This document shows, one piece after another, positions 27,579 to 35,779 of a stretch of DNA of 64,000 nucleotides. Below the pieces are notes generated by a model. The model made no database searches. It worked only from the letters and a program-made list of their open reading frames with translations, and had not been told where the DNA came from. The first letter of the stretch is position 1, and each line of letters begins with the position of its first letter. The DNA lies in contig NZ_AP022673.1 in assembly GCF_013374115.1 (NCBI RefSeq), forward strand, positions 3,746,501-3,810,500, in the 5' to 3' direction. Made by a program: the position numbers and the translations under genes. The DNA is from Sphingomonas sp. HMP9 (lineage in GTDB: Bacteria; Pseudomonadota; Alphaproteobacteria; Sphingomonadales; Sphingomonadaceae).

Positions 27579-28370
27579 ATGGCTGACGAAAACAACACGC
27601 CAGCGGTAATCGCACCCGAGACGACCGCACAGGACGTCACGGCTCAGGCTGTGCCGCAGAGCACGGGCTATCAGGGCAACAACGGCGGTGGCCGTGGTCG
27701 TCCTGGTGGCGGCGGCGGTGGCGGTCGTGGTGGCCCCGGTGGCGGTCGCAGCGGTGGCCCGGGCGGCAACCGCGGTGGTCGTGACGGCGGTCGCGGTGGT
27801 CGTGACAATCGTGGCGGTCGTCCGGGTTCGGACGATGGCGGCGAAGAGCTGATCGAGAAGCTGGTGCACATCAACCGCGTCTCGAAGACGGTCAAGGGCG
27901 GTAAGCGCTTCGGCTTTGCAGCACTCGTCGTCGTCGGCGATGGCAAGGGTCGTGCAGGCTTCGGACATGGCAAGGCACGCGAAGTGCCGGAAGCCATCTC
28001 GAAGGCGACGGCTGCTGCCAAGAAGAAGATGGTTCGCGTTCCGCTCAAGGACGGTCGCACGCTGCATCATGACGGCAACGGTCACTTCGGTGCCGGCAAG
28101 GTCACGCTGCGGTCGGCGCCTCAGGGTACGGGCATCATCGCCGGTGGCCCGATGCGCGCCGTCTTCGAATCGCTGGGCGTTGCGGACGTTGTGACCAAGT
28201 CGGTCGGCACGTCGAACCCCTACAACATGATCCGCGCAACGTTCGAAGCCCTTGGTGAGCAGACCTCGCCCAAGGCCGTCGCACAGCGTCGCGGCAAGAA
28301 GATCGCCGACCTGCTCGGCCATGGTGGTTCGAAGACCGCCGAGGCCGATGCAGCTGCGATCACGGAGTAA
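27579..28370 (+). CDS. rpsE: 30S ribosomal protein S5 with long Gly/Arg-rich N-terminal extension
   Basis: The 263-residue protein is about 95 residues longer than E. coli S5. The S5 core starts near residue 89 ([20 protein letters not shown]) and is complete ([51 protein letters not shown]). Residues 1-33 are polar, and about 34-84 are a run of RGG/GGR repeats ([20 protein letters not shown]). S5 sits at the mRNA entry channel. The start ATG 27579 is fixed by the three-base spacing to rplR; an internal start close to the core is not obvious. RGG tracts bind RNA in many proteins, so an extra RNA contact at the mRNA entry is a reasonable inference. Confidence 0.97.
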   Translation: MADENNTPAVIAPETTAQDVTAQAVPQSTGYQGNNGGGRGRPGGGGGGGRGGPGGGRSGGPGGNRGGRDGGRGGRDNRGGRPGSDDGGEELIEKLVHINRVSKTVKGGKRFGFAALVVVGDGKGRAGFGHGKAREVPEAISKATAAAKKKMVRVPLKDGRTLHHDGNGHFGAGKVTLRSAPQGTGIIAGGPMRAVFESLGVADVVTKSVGTSNPYNMIRATFEALGEQTSPKAVAQRRGKKIADLLGHGGSKTAEADAAAITE

Positions 28371-28376
28371 GCGATC

Positions 28377-28553
28377 ATGGCTACCATCAAGATCACGCAG
28401 ACCGGTTCGCCGATCCGCCGCGAGAAGGATCAGCGCGCAACGCTGGTCGGTCTCGGCCTGAACAAGATGCACAAGACCCGCGAGCTGGAAGACAGCCCAG
28501 AGGTCCGCGGCATGATCCGCAAGGTGCAGCACATGGTATCCGTCGAGGGCTGA
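28377..28553 (+). CDS. rpmD: 50S ribosomal protein L30
   Basis: A 58-residue protein, [20 protein letters not shown] at the N-terminus and [13 protein letters not shown] at the C-terminus, with the [20 protein letters not shown] signature of L30. ATG 28377 lies six bases after rpsE. It keeps its usual place between rpsE and rplO. Confidence 0.97.
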   Translation: MATIKITQTGSPIRREKDQRATLVGLGLNKMHKTRELEDSPEVRGMIRKVQHMVSVEG

Positions 28554-28582
28554 GCCTTCACGCTACCTAGTGACAAATACCG

Positions 28583-28607
28583 GGAAGGGGGCTAACGGCC
28601 CCCTTCC
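28583..28607 (+). terminator. Terminator-like hairpin between rpmD and rplO
   Basis: GGAAGGGGGC and GCCCCCTTCC form a perfect 10-bp stem with a five-base loop, followed by TTATTT. It lies 30 bases after the rpmD stop and 66 before rplO. As a terminator inside an operon it would have to be partial, setting a lower level for rplO-secY-adk. Confidence 0.65.
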
Positions 28608-28672
28608 TTATTTCCGGATTCGGACCCGGCGATTTCAAACCAGCGCGTAACAAGCGAAAGCGAGTGCATACC

Positions 28673-29215
28673 ATGAAGCTCAACGAACTCCGCGATAACG
28701 AAGGTGCCCGTAAGTCCAAGATGCGCGTCGGACGCGGCATCGGCTCGGGCAAGGGCAAGACCGGCGGCCGCGGCCAGAAGGGCCAGAAGAGCCGCGAGGG
28801 CGTGTCCATCGCCGGCTTCGAAGGCGGCCAGATGCCGCTCCACATGCGTCTGCCGAAGCGCGGCTTCAACAACATCTTCCGCAAGGACTTCGCAGAGGTC
28901 AACCTCGGCGCGATCCAGCTCGCGGTCGATGCCGGCAAGATCGAGGCGAACGCCACGCTCGACCACGACGCAATGAAGGCCGCTGGCCTGGCGCGCGGCG
29001 GCAAGGACGGCGTCCGCCTCCTCGCCAAGGGCGAGCTGACCACGGTCCTCTCGTTCACCGTCGACGGCGCGTCGAAGGGCGCGATCGAAGCGGTCGAGAA
29101 GATCGGCGGCAAGGTCGAGGTGATCCACTTCGTCCCCGCCGCCGAGAAGGCTGCCGCCAAGAAGGGCGTGAAGTACAAGGAGCGTGCGGCGCACAAGGCG
29201 TCGTTCAAGGCCTGA
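28673..29215 (+). CDS. rplO: 50S ribosomal protein L15
   Basis: The 180-residue protein begins [20 protein letters not shown] and has the Gly/Lys-rich [21 protein letters not shown] tract and [18 protein letters not shown]15 stabilises 23S rRNA late in assembly. It has a longer Lys/Ala-rich C-terminus ([20 protein letters not shown]) than E. coli L15. A GC-rich stem (GGAGGCG/CGCCTCC) with a T-rich tail follows its stop. Confidence 0.97.
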   Translation: MKLNELRDNEGARKSKMRVGRGIGSGKGKTGGRGQKGQKSREGVSIAGFEGGQMPLHMRLPKRGFNNIFRKDFAEVNLGAIQLAVDAGKIEANATLDHDAMKAAGLARGGKDGVRLLAKGELTTVLSFTVDGASKGAIEAVEKIGGKVEVIHFVPAAEKAAAKKGVKYKERAAHKASFKA

Positions 29216-29592
29216 CCTTGATGGGGGAGGCGGCGCCGAGTGCGCCTCCTCCCTTTTCTCTTTCGTGTTGCCTCGGGCTCAGCGCGAAGTCCGTTCCTCA
29301 CTTTTTCCGTTCGTGCCGAGTAGAGGTCGAGCGCAGTCGAGACCTCGTATCGAGGTACAAGACCCAAGCGGGCCAGTCCTTCGATACGCCATCTCGACAA
29401 GCTCGACGGCTACTCGGGACGAACGGCACGGGGTGAGGACAACGACGCGGCGGTGGAATTGAAACGATCGGGTGATCCTATACCCGTCCATAACCGCCTT
29501 AGGCATTAGACAAGCGCGCTCCTGCGCCTATATGAGCGGCGGGGGCGGTCACAACGCATCCCGCCTTCTTTGTTTCCAGGACGATCACACGC
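29216..29592. other. rplO-secY intergenic region with family F repeat
   Basis: A terminator-like stem at about 29225-29248 (GGAGGCG/CGCCTCC, then CCCTTTTC) is followed by a repeat pair at about 29300-29430: GAGGTCGAGCGCAGTCGAGA... and ATCTCGACAAGCTCGACGGC..., flanked by CCGTTCGTGCCGAGTA and its inverse TACTCGGGACGAACGG. secY may therefore have its own promoter in 29440-29592. No gene is seen. Confidence 0.6.
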
Positions 29593-30957
29593 ATGGCATC
29601 CGCAGCCGACCAGATGGCGCAAAGCATCAGCCTTTCGAAATTCGCGAAGGCGACCGACCTCAAGAAGCGGTTGTGGTTCACGATCGGCGCGCTGATCATT
29701 TTCCGCCTGCTCAGCTACGTGCCGCTGCCGGGTGTCGACCCGACCGCGCTCGGCCTGCTCTCGCAGCAGACGCAGGGCGGCGTGCTCGATTTCTTCAACA
29801 CCTTTTCGGGTGGTTCGCTCAGCCGCATGTCGCTGATCGCGCTCGGCGTGATGCCCTACATCACCGCCTCGATCGTGGTGCAGCTCGCGACCTCGCTGTC
29901 GCCGACGCTCGCCGCCATCAAGAAGGACGGAGAATCGGGCCGCAAGCGCCTCAACCAGTACACGCGCTACGGCACCGTCGGCCTGACCGCGGTGCAGGGC
30001 TATTTCATCGCCGTCGGCCTTGAAACGCTCGGCGCCGCACAGGGGATCCAGGCGGTCATCGAGCCCGGCATGATGTTCCGCGTCGCGGCCGTCATCTCGC
30101 TGATCGGCGGCACGATGTTCCTGATGTGGCTCGGCGAGCAGATCACCAGCCGCGGTATCGGCAACGGTGTCTCGCTGATCATCATGGCCGGCATCGTCGC
30201 GCATCTGCCCGTCACGCTCGTCAACCTGCTCGAAGGCGGCCGCTCTGGCTCGCTCGACCCGATCAAGCTGATCGGCATCGTCGTCGCGGTGGTCGTGCTG
30301 ATCCTCTTCATCTGCTTCATGGAGCGCGCGCAGCGCCGCATCCTGATCCAGTATCCCAAGCGCCAGACGCAGCGCGGCATGCAGGCCGATCGCAGCCATC
30401 TGCCGCTGAAGATCAACACGGCCGGCGTCATCCCGCCGATCTTCGCGTCGTCGCTGTTGCTCATGCCGCTGACGATCTCGCAGTTCGCCGGCCAGCGCGT
30501 CGCGGGCGAATCGAAGTGGGGCGATTTCATCATCACCCTCAACCAGTATCTGCAGCACGGCAGCCCCGTGTACATGCTGCTCTACGGCGCCGGCATCATC
30601 TTCTTCTCGTTCTTCTACACCGCGGTCGTCTTCAACCCCGAGGAAACCGCCGACAATCTGAAGCGCAACGGCGGGTTCATCCCCGGCATCCGCCCGGGCA
30701 AGAACACCGAGAACTACTTCGATTACGTGCTGACTCGCATCACCGTGATCGGTGCGGCGTATCTGACGATCATCTGCCTGTTGCCCGAATATCTGGTGAC
30801 TGCGCTGCAGATCCCGTTCTACCTCGGCGGCACCAGCCTGCTGATCGTCGTCAACGTGACGATGGACACGGTGACGCAGATTCAGTCGCATCTGCTGGCC
30901 CACCAGTATGGCGACCTGATCAAGAAGGCGAAGCTCAAGGGCAATCGACTTCGTTAA
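29593..30957 (+). CDS. secY: Preprotein translocase subunit SecY
   Basis: The 454-residue protein has ten membrane helices in the SecY pattern, the plug region after helix 1 (GVDPTALGLLSQQTQGGVLDFFNTFSGG in outline), SLFALGVMPYI-like SLIALGVMPYITASIV, and the C5 loop RRILIQYPKRQ that contacts SecA and the ribosome. It forms the translocation channel with SecE (10529-10726) and SecG. ATG 29593 begins MASAADQMAQS; adk follows after 52 bases. Confidence 0.98.
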   Translation: MASAADQMAQSISLSKFAKATDLKKRLWFTIGALIIFRLLSYVPLPGVDPTALGLLSQQTQGGVLDFFNTFSGGSLSRMSLIALGVMPYITASIVVQLATSLSPTLAAIKKDGESGRKRLNQYTRYGTVGLTAVQGYFIAVGLETLGAAQGIQAVIEPGMMFRVAAVISLIGGTMFLMWLGEQITSRGIGNGVSLIIMAGIVAHLPVTLVNLLEGGRSGSLDPIKLIGIVVAVVVLILFICFMERAQRRILIQYPKRQTQRGMQADRSHLPLKINTAGVIPPIFASSLLLMPLTISQFAGQRVAGESKWGDFIITLNQYLQHGSPVYMLLYGAGIIFFSFFYTAVVFNPEETADNLKRNGGFIPGIRPGKNTENYFDYVLTRITVIGAAYLTIICLLPEYLVTALQIPFYLGGTSLLIVVNVTMDTVTQIQSHLLAHQYGDLIKKAKLKGNRLR

Positions 30958-31009
30958 GTTGCGGGGCTAACCCGGTTTAATTCCTGCACGAACGAGGGGA
31001 GTGCGTTTC

Positions 31010-31666
31010 GTGAATATCATCCTTCTTGGACCGCCTGGCGCGGGCAAGGGCACCCAGGCCGCCACGCTCGTCAGCGAGCGCGGCATGGTGCAACTTTCGA
31101 CCGGCGACATGCTGCGTGCAGCGGTCGCCGCCGGGACGCCGGTCGGCCTCCAGGCAAAGTCGGTGATGGAATCGGGTGGTCTCGTTTCGGACGAGATCGT
31201 GTCGGGCATCATCGGCGAGCGCCTCGACCAGCCGGACACGGCGAACGGCGTGATTTTCGACGGCTATCCGCGGACTGCGGCGCAGGCCGAGGCGCTCGAC
31301 GGACTCCTCGCCGATCGCGGTCGCACGCTCGACTACGTGATCGAACTCGGCGTCGACGAAGCCGCGCTGATCGACCGCGTGGTCGGCCGCTACACCTGCG
31401 CGAAGTGCGGCACGGGCTATCACGATCGTTACAAGAAGCCGGTCGTGGCAGGGGTCTGCGACGTCTGCGGCTCGACCGAGTTCAAGCGCCGCCCCGACGA
31501 CAATGCGGAAACCGTCCACAACCGCATGGCAGAGTATCGCGCGAAGACGGCACCGATCCTGCCGATCTACGACGCACGAGGCCTGGTCCACCGCGTCGAC
31601 GGCATGGCGGATATCGCGCATGTCGGCTCGGCAATCGCTGCGATCCTCGACAAGAAGCAAGCGTAG
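31010..31666 (+). CDS. adk: Adenylate kinase with Cys4 zinc-type LID domain
   Basis: The 218-residue enzyme interconverts ATP + AMP and 2 ADP. GTG 31010 is preferred over GTG 31001 because it gives the normal MNIILLGPPGAGKGTQ start with GAGGGGAG at eight bases; the earlier codon touches the SD. The P-loop is GPPGAGKGT, the AMP-binding part is STGDMLRAA, and FDGYPRT is conserved. The LID carries CAKC and CDVC (about residues 130-153), a likely structural zinc site that E. coli Adk lacks. It follows secY as in many bacteria, but rpsM, rpsK, rpoA and rplQ, the usual next genes, are absent. Confidence 0.97.
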   Translation: MNIILLGPPGAGKGTQAATLVSERGMVQLSTGDMLRAAVAAGTPVGLQAKSVMESGGLVSDEIVSGIIGERLDQPDTANGVIFDGYPRTAAQAEALDGLLADRGRTLDYVIELGVDEAALIDRVVGRYTCAKCGTGYHDRYKKPVVAGVCDVCGSTEFKRRPDDNAETVHNRMAEYRAKTAPILPIYDARGLVHRVDGMADIAHVGSAIAAILDKKQA

Positions 31667-31684
31667 GTAAGCGTCCGAAAGCGT

Positions 31685-31737
31685 GTTCTCCCGCGAAGGC
31701 GGGAGCCCAGCCTGGGCTCCCGCCTTCGCGGGAGAAC
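31685..31737. repeat. Perfect 53-bp palindrome, family B repeat
   Basis: Two exact 26-bp arms (beginning GTTCTCCCGCGAAGGCGGGA) surround a single central base. Each arm contains its own mini-hairpin (CCCGC-GAAG-GCGGG). Degenerate family B units occur at 35750-35773, 44702-44757, near 51398-51425 and 56393-56446. It lies 18 bases after the adk stop. Confidence 0.9.
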
Positions 31738-31820
31738 AAGGCCCCAGACGCGACGATCTAGCCCTGTTTTCTTACCGTTCGGATTAGGGGGGCTCCGTGA
31801 TCCCGTCCCCCCCCCCCTTT

Positions 31821-31926
31821 CGTCATCCCGGCGAACGCCGGGACCGATGGATACGGCGGACCAGGCGATAGCGCGCAACCACCACCCAACCCGCTACCAT
31901 GGGTCCCGGCGTTCGCCGGGATGACG
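31821..31926. repeat. Intergenic inverted repeat pair, family C
   Basis: Arms of about 30 bp (CGTCATCCCGGCGAACGCCG... at 31821-31850 and the inverse at 31897-31926) differ at one position and enclose about 46 bases. A diverged single copy is at 5549-5582. Confidence 0.85.
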
Positions 31927-32228
31927 GGGGCGGGGGGTAAAGGGGAGTGGGGCGGAACGACGATAGCGTCGCTTCAATGTATCGTTCGCTCATCACCGGT
32001 CGTCCCTCGATGCATCTACGCGCGAGCACGACCGAAACAACATCAACATGACGAAATTGTCACCGCTCGGTCATCGCTCCGACCCCCGGCCGATCCTATA
32101 ACAACCCCGTAGCCAGCAACGGCGACGCGAGTTTCCAGAGATCGGTGCCCGTCACTCCCGGGGGTACCGTGGGGGCCGGCGGGAAGGGTTCTTTCCGCCG
32201 GCCTTTCCGTTTATAAGGGTCGGAGATA

Positions 32229-32957
32229 GTGACCGAATTCGGTGGCAGGGAAGGTGATACCGCGTTGAGCCGCAAGATCCTGATCGTTGAGGACGACGCC
32301 TCGACGTCCGCCTATCTTGCCAAGGGGCTGGCGGAAGCCGGCCATGCCGTCGAGGCCTGTGCCGACGGTCGCGACGGCCTGTTCCTGGCCAGCGAGGGCA
32401 TTTTCGACCTCATCATCGCGGATCGCATGCTGCCCGGCCTGGATGGCTTGTCGATGGTCAGCGCGATTCGGGCGGCCGGCATCGCAACCCCCGTCCTGAT
32501 CCTGTCCGCGCTCGCCGCGGTCGACGACCGCGTCGATGGCCTCAAGGCAGGCGCAGACGATTATCTCTGCAAGCCCTTTTCGTTCGCCGAACTGTCCGCG
32601 CGTATCGAGGCCTTGGTGCGCCGCTCCGATCGCTCCGCGACCGAACCGCAAAAGACGAAGCTTTCCGTCGGCGACCTCGAGATCGATCTGCTCGCCCGCG
32701 CCGTCTCGCGCGCCGGCCGCTCGATCCCGCTTGGCGCGCGCGAATTCAACCTGCTCGAATTCCTCGCGCGCCATGCCGGCCAGGTGGTGACGCGCACGAT
32801 GATGCTCGAGAAGATCTGGAACTACCATTTCGATCCGGGCTCGAACGTGGTCGACGTCCACATCGGTCGCCTTCGTCGCAAGCTCGAGGACGGCTTCCCC
32901 ACGCCGATCCTGCACACGGTGCGCGGGGCAGGATACCGGCTCGCCGTCGAAGGCTGA
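32229..32957 (+). CDS. OmpR-family response regulator
   Basis: The 242-residue protein has a receiver domain (about 15-125) with the acidic pair E21-D22-D23, phospho-acceptor D65 (LIIADRMLPGLDG) and K115 (LCKPFS), then a winged-helix DNA-binding domain (about 145-240) with LGAREFNLLEFLARHAG and VVDVHIGRLRRKLE. Start is GTG 32229 with GGAG very close; TTG 32265, with GGAAGG at better spacing, would remove 12 residues. It is followed by its histidine kinase after three bases. The regulated genes are unknown; the downstream transporter is a candidate. Confidence 0.93.
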   Translation: MTEFGGREGDTALSRKILIVEDDASTSAYLAKGLAEAGHAVEACADGRDGLFLASEGIFDLIIADRMLPGLDGLSMVSAIRAAGIATPVLILSALAAVDDRVDGLKAGADDYLCKPFSFAELSARIEALVRRSDRSATEPQKTKLSVGDLEIDLLARAVSRAGRSIPLGAREFNLLEFLARHAGQVVTRTMMLEKIWNYHFDPGSNVVDVHIGRLRRKLEDGFPTPILHTVRGAGYRLAVEG

Positions 32958-32960
32958 TTC

Positions 32961-34454
32961 TTGGTGGGGATCCGCCTTTCGGTCACCGCGCGGATCGCAC
33001 TGCTGTCGATCGCGCTTGCGCTGGTGTCCAACCTCGCGCTGGTCGGCTTCGTCTGGAAGACCACCAGCGCCGACGCGATCGATGCGATCCGTCGTGAGAC
33101 GACCGAGCAATCGGAAAGCTTGCGCGCGGTGTGGCGCAGCGGGGGGCTTCCTGCGGTCCGTCAGGCGATCGACAGTGCGGTCGTGCCGGGCGACGTGTCG
33201 CTCGTCCTCGCGGTCGTCGATCCAAAGGGCCGGGCCGTGGTCGGCATCGCCCCCGAACGCCTCGCCGTCCCGCTTCGCGTCACCCAGTTCCGGATTGCGC
33301 GATTGGGCGCCGACGAACTCTGGTCCGCGCGGGAGACGGGATATGCACTTCACCCGCTGGGCAGCTACTGGCTCCTGACTGGCCGCAACCTGGACCTGAT
33401 CGCGGCGGAAGAACGGGCGATCGAACGCGCGCTCGCGGTCGCCGTATTCCTGTCGCTCGCGCTTGGCGTGGTGGGCGGACTGGTCCTTACCCGCTACGTC
33501 AGTCGCCGGCTCGACGGCATCGCCAAGGCGATCGAGGCCGCCGGAGAGGGCGATCTCTCCCGTCGTGTCGACATGATCGCAGGCGGCGGCGATGCGTTCG
33601 ACCGTCTCGCCGCGCGACTGAACGTCATGCTCGGCAAGCTCGAAGGCGTGATGGCCGAACTGCGGATCGTCACCGACAGCCTCGCGCACGATCTGCGCTC
33701 GCCGCTCGCCCGCCTGCGCACCAAGACCGAGCAGGCGGTGCTGATCGCCGATCCTGACGCGCGTGAGGCCGCACTTGGCGGGCTGCTGGTCGAGACCGAC
33801 CTCGTCATGCGGATGCTGACGATGGTGATCGAGATCAGCCGCTCGGGCTCGGTCTCGCGCGATCGCTTCATCGAGGTATCGCCCGCGGACCTTCTGGAAG
33901 AGATCGGCGAACTCTACGCGCCCGTCGCGGAGGACGCCGGGCTCGTCTTCATGATCGCGATCGACGACCGCCCGCCGCCGATGAAGCTTCACCGCGAACT
34001 GATCAGCCAGGCGATCACCAATCTGATCGACAACGCACTTCGCCACGGCGCGGGTGGTGGCGAGGTCACGCTGCGGATCGTCCACCGCACCGACGGCGTC
34101 GCGATCCAGGTCGAGGACCGCGGCCCCGGCATCGCCGCTGCGGACCGCGCGCAGGCGCTCAAGCGCTTCGGTCGCCTCGACAGCGCGCGCTCCACGCCCG
34201 GCGCCGGCCTCGGCATGGCGCTGATCGAAGCGGTCGCGCGCCTGCACGACGGTCATTTCGAACTGGCCGACAACGCCCCCGGCCTAGTCGCCCGCATCGT
34301 CCTCCCCTCTGATCCTCCCCCGCAAGGGGGAGGTGGCGCGAAGCGACGGAGGGGGAGGACACGGAACGCCAGTCATCGCTTACCGCCCCCTCCGTCTTGC
34401 AAGAGCCAGCCACCTCCCCCTGGCGGGGGAGGATCCTGCGCGGCAATCGGTTGA
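32961..34454 (+). CDS. Sensor histidine kinase, C-terminus extended by an intergenic repeat
   Basis: The 497-residue kinase starts at TTG 32961 or GTG 32964. It has a membrane helix at 11-32, a periplasmic sensor of about 120 residues without known fold, a second helix at 156-178, HAMP, the phospho-acceptor H243 in SLAHDLRSPLARL, and a HATPase domain with NLIDNALRH, VEDRGPGI and GAGLGMALIEA. The normal end of such kinases is about residue 450 (VARIVLP). From residue 451 on, the sequence (DPPPQGGGGAKRRRGRT... to GGGGSCAAIG) is the translation of a family D repeat at 34311-34434. It pairs with the regulator at 32229; the kinase core is complete, so it is probably active. Confidence 0.92.
   Translation: MVGIRLSVTARIALLSIALALVSNLALVGFVWKTTSADAIDAIRRETTEQSESLRAVWRSGGLPAVRQAIDSAVVPGDVSLVLAVVDPKGRAVVGIAPERLAVPLRVTQFRIARLGADELWSARETGYALHPLGSYWLLTGRNLDLIAAEERAIERALAVAVFLSLALGVVGGLVLTRYVSRRLDGIAKAIEAAGEGDLSRRVDMIAGGGDAFDRLAARLNVMLGKLEGVMAELRIVTDSLAHDLRSPLARLRTKTEQAVLIADPDAREAALGGLLVETDLVMRMLTMVIEISRSGSVSRDRFIEVSPADLLEEIGELYAPVAEDAGLVFMIAIDDRPPPMKLHRELISQAITNLIDNALRHGAGGGEVTLRIVHRTDGVAIQVEDRGPGIAAADRAQALKRFGRLDSARSTPGAGLGMALIEAVARLHDGHFELADNAPGLVARIVLPSDPPPQGGGGAKRRRGRTRNASHRLPPPPSCKSQPPPPGGGGSCAAIG
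34311..34434. repeat. Family D repeat pair inside the kinase reading frame
   Basis: A forward unit at 34311-34359 and an inverted one at 34384-34434 match the family D copies at 12534 and 18613. The repeat lies within the open frame of the histidine kinase and supplies its last ~47 codons. Confidence 0.85.
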
Positions 34455-34485
34455 CCGGAACCGCCTCCGCGGCGATGCCGTGACC

Positions 34486-35745
34486 ATGACGACGCTAGCC
34501 TCCAACCGCCGCATCCTCGCCGCCAGCCTGGTCGGCACCGCGGTCGAGTTCTACGACTTCTACATCTACGCGACCGCCGCGGCGCTCGTCTTCGGGCCGC
34601 TGTTCTTCGCCGGACAGTCCGACTCGGCTCAGCTGCTGCTCAGCTATGCGACGTTTGGGCTTGCCTTCGTCGCGCGACCAGTCGGCGCGGTCGTGTTCGG
34701 GCATTTCGGCGACCGTGTCGGGCGCAAGTCGACGCTCGTCGCATCGCTATTGCTCATGGGCGGATCGACCGTGGGGATAGCGTTCCTGCCGACCTACGCA
34801 CAAGTCGGCTGGCTCGCGCCCGCGCTCCTGTGCCTGATGCGGCTGGGGCAGGGGCTCGGGTTAGGCGGCGAATGGGGCGGGGCGGCGTTGCTCGCGGTCG
34901 AGAATGCGCCGGCGCACCGCAAGAACACCTGGGGCATGTTCCCCCCGCTCGGCGCGCCGGTGGGCTTCCTTGCGGCAAACGGTCTGTTTCTCGTGATCGG
35001 GATGGTGCTGGACGAGGCGCAGTTCCTGGCCTGGGGCTGGCGGATCCCGTTCCTGCTCAGCGCGGTCCTCGTCGGGCTAGGCCTATGGGTGCGTCTGAAA
35101 CTCACCGAGACGCCGGCGTTCCTGGAAGCGGAAGCAACCGAAGCGCTCCCCAAGGTGCCGATCGCGACGTTGCTCACGCACCACCTCCGCGCGACGCTGG
35201 CGGGGACGTTCGGCGTCATCGCCTGCTTCGCGCTGTTCTACCTCGCGACGGCCTTCGCGCTCGGCTACGGTACGAAGACGCTCGGCTATTCGCGCGCGGC
35301 GTTCCTTTCGGTCGAACTCGTCGCGATCTGGTTCCTCGCGGGCGGGGTGATCGTCGCGAGCGTGCTGGCAGACCGCCATTCCGCGGCGCGGATGCTGGCG
35401 ATCGGGTTTGCCGGCTGCATCGGTGTCGGCGCGCTGATGGGGCCGATGCTGGGCTCGGGCTCGCTGTTCACGGTGTGGCTGTGGCTGTCGGGCGCGCTGT
35501 TCGTGATGGGGTTCGCCTACGGACCGCTCGGCGGCTGGCTGCCCAGCCTGTTTCCGGCGGGGGTGCGCTACACCGGCGTGTCGATGACGTTCAATCTCGG
35601 CGGCGTGCTCGGCGGTGCGCTCGCGCCGATCGTCGCGGAGGCGCTCGCGCCGCGCGGGTTGTGGCTGGTCGGGGGCTATCTGATGGCGGCGGGCGTCTTG
35701 AGCCTTGGCGGGCTGCTGATCCTCGGCCGCACACCACACCGCTAG
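34486..35745 (+). CDS. MFS transporter, metabolite:H+ symporter (MHS) family
   Basis: The 419-residue protein has 12 hydrophobic segments and starts MTTLASNRRILAASLVGTAVE at ATG 34486. The EFYDFYIYATAA motif in helix 1, GDRVGRKSTL between helices 2 and 3, and GLGLGGEWGGAALLAVENAP are hallmarks of the shikimate/proline-betaine/alpha-ketoglutarate symporter family. Substrate cannot be told from sequence; a small organic acid or zwitterion is likely. It lies 31 bases after the sensor kinase, and may be its target. A family B hairpin (35750-35773) separates it from convergent rsmD. Confidence 0.9.
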   Translation: MTTLASNRRILAASLVGTAVEFYDFYIYATAAALVFGPLFFAGQSDSAQLLLSYATFGLAFVARPVGAVVFGHFGDRVGRKSTLVASLLLMGGSTVGIAFLPTYAQVGWLAPALLCLMRLGQGLGLGGEWGGAALLAVENAPAHRKNTWGMFPPLGAPVGFLAANGLFLVIGMVLDEAQFLAWGWRIPFLLSAVLVGLGLWVRLKLTETPAFLEAEATEALPKVPIATLLTHHLRATLAGTFGVIACFALFYLATAFALGYGTKTLGYSRAAFLSVELVAIWFLAGGVIVASVLADRHSAARMLAIGFAGCIGVGALMGPMLGSGSLFTVWLWLSGALFVMGFAYGPLGGWLPSLFPAGVRYTGVSMTFNLGGVLGGALAPIVAEALAPRGLWLVGGYLMAAGVLSLGGLLILGRTPHR

Positions 35746-35749
35746 AAAT

Positions 35750-35773
35750 GGTCTCCCGCCTTTGCGGGAGACC
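35750..35773. repeat. Family B hairpin between convergent genes
   Basis: GGTCTCCCGC and GCGGGAGACC are separated by CTTT. It lies between the ends of the transporter gene and rsmD, and may act as a shared transcript end. Confidence 0.7.
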
Positions 35774-35779
35774 ACCACA

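Larger units (their letters stand above)
31667..32228. other. Intergenic region after adk with two large palindromes
   Basis: The 562 bases contain a perfect 53-bp palindrome (31685-31737), an 11-base C run (31807-31817), an inverted pair of family C repeats (31821-31926), and near 32165-32212 a GC-rich stem (GGGCCGGCGGGAA and TTCCGCCGGCCTTTCC in part), perhaps a terminator. The promoter of the two-component system should be in 31930-32228. No gene is seen. Confidence 0.6.

Noticed and set aside
32211..34256. A 681-codon minus-strand frame across the two-component system
   Set aside because: It mirrors the codon bias of the real regulator and kinase genes and has no SD or recognisable domain.
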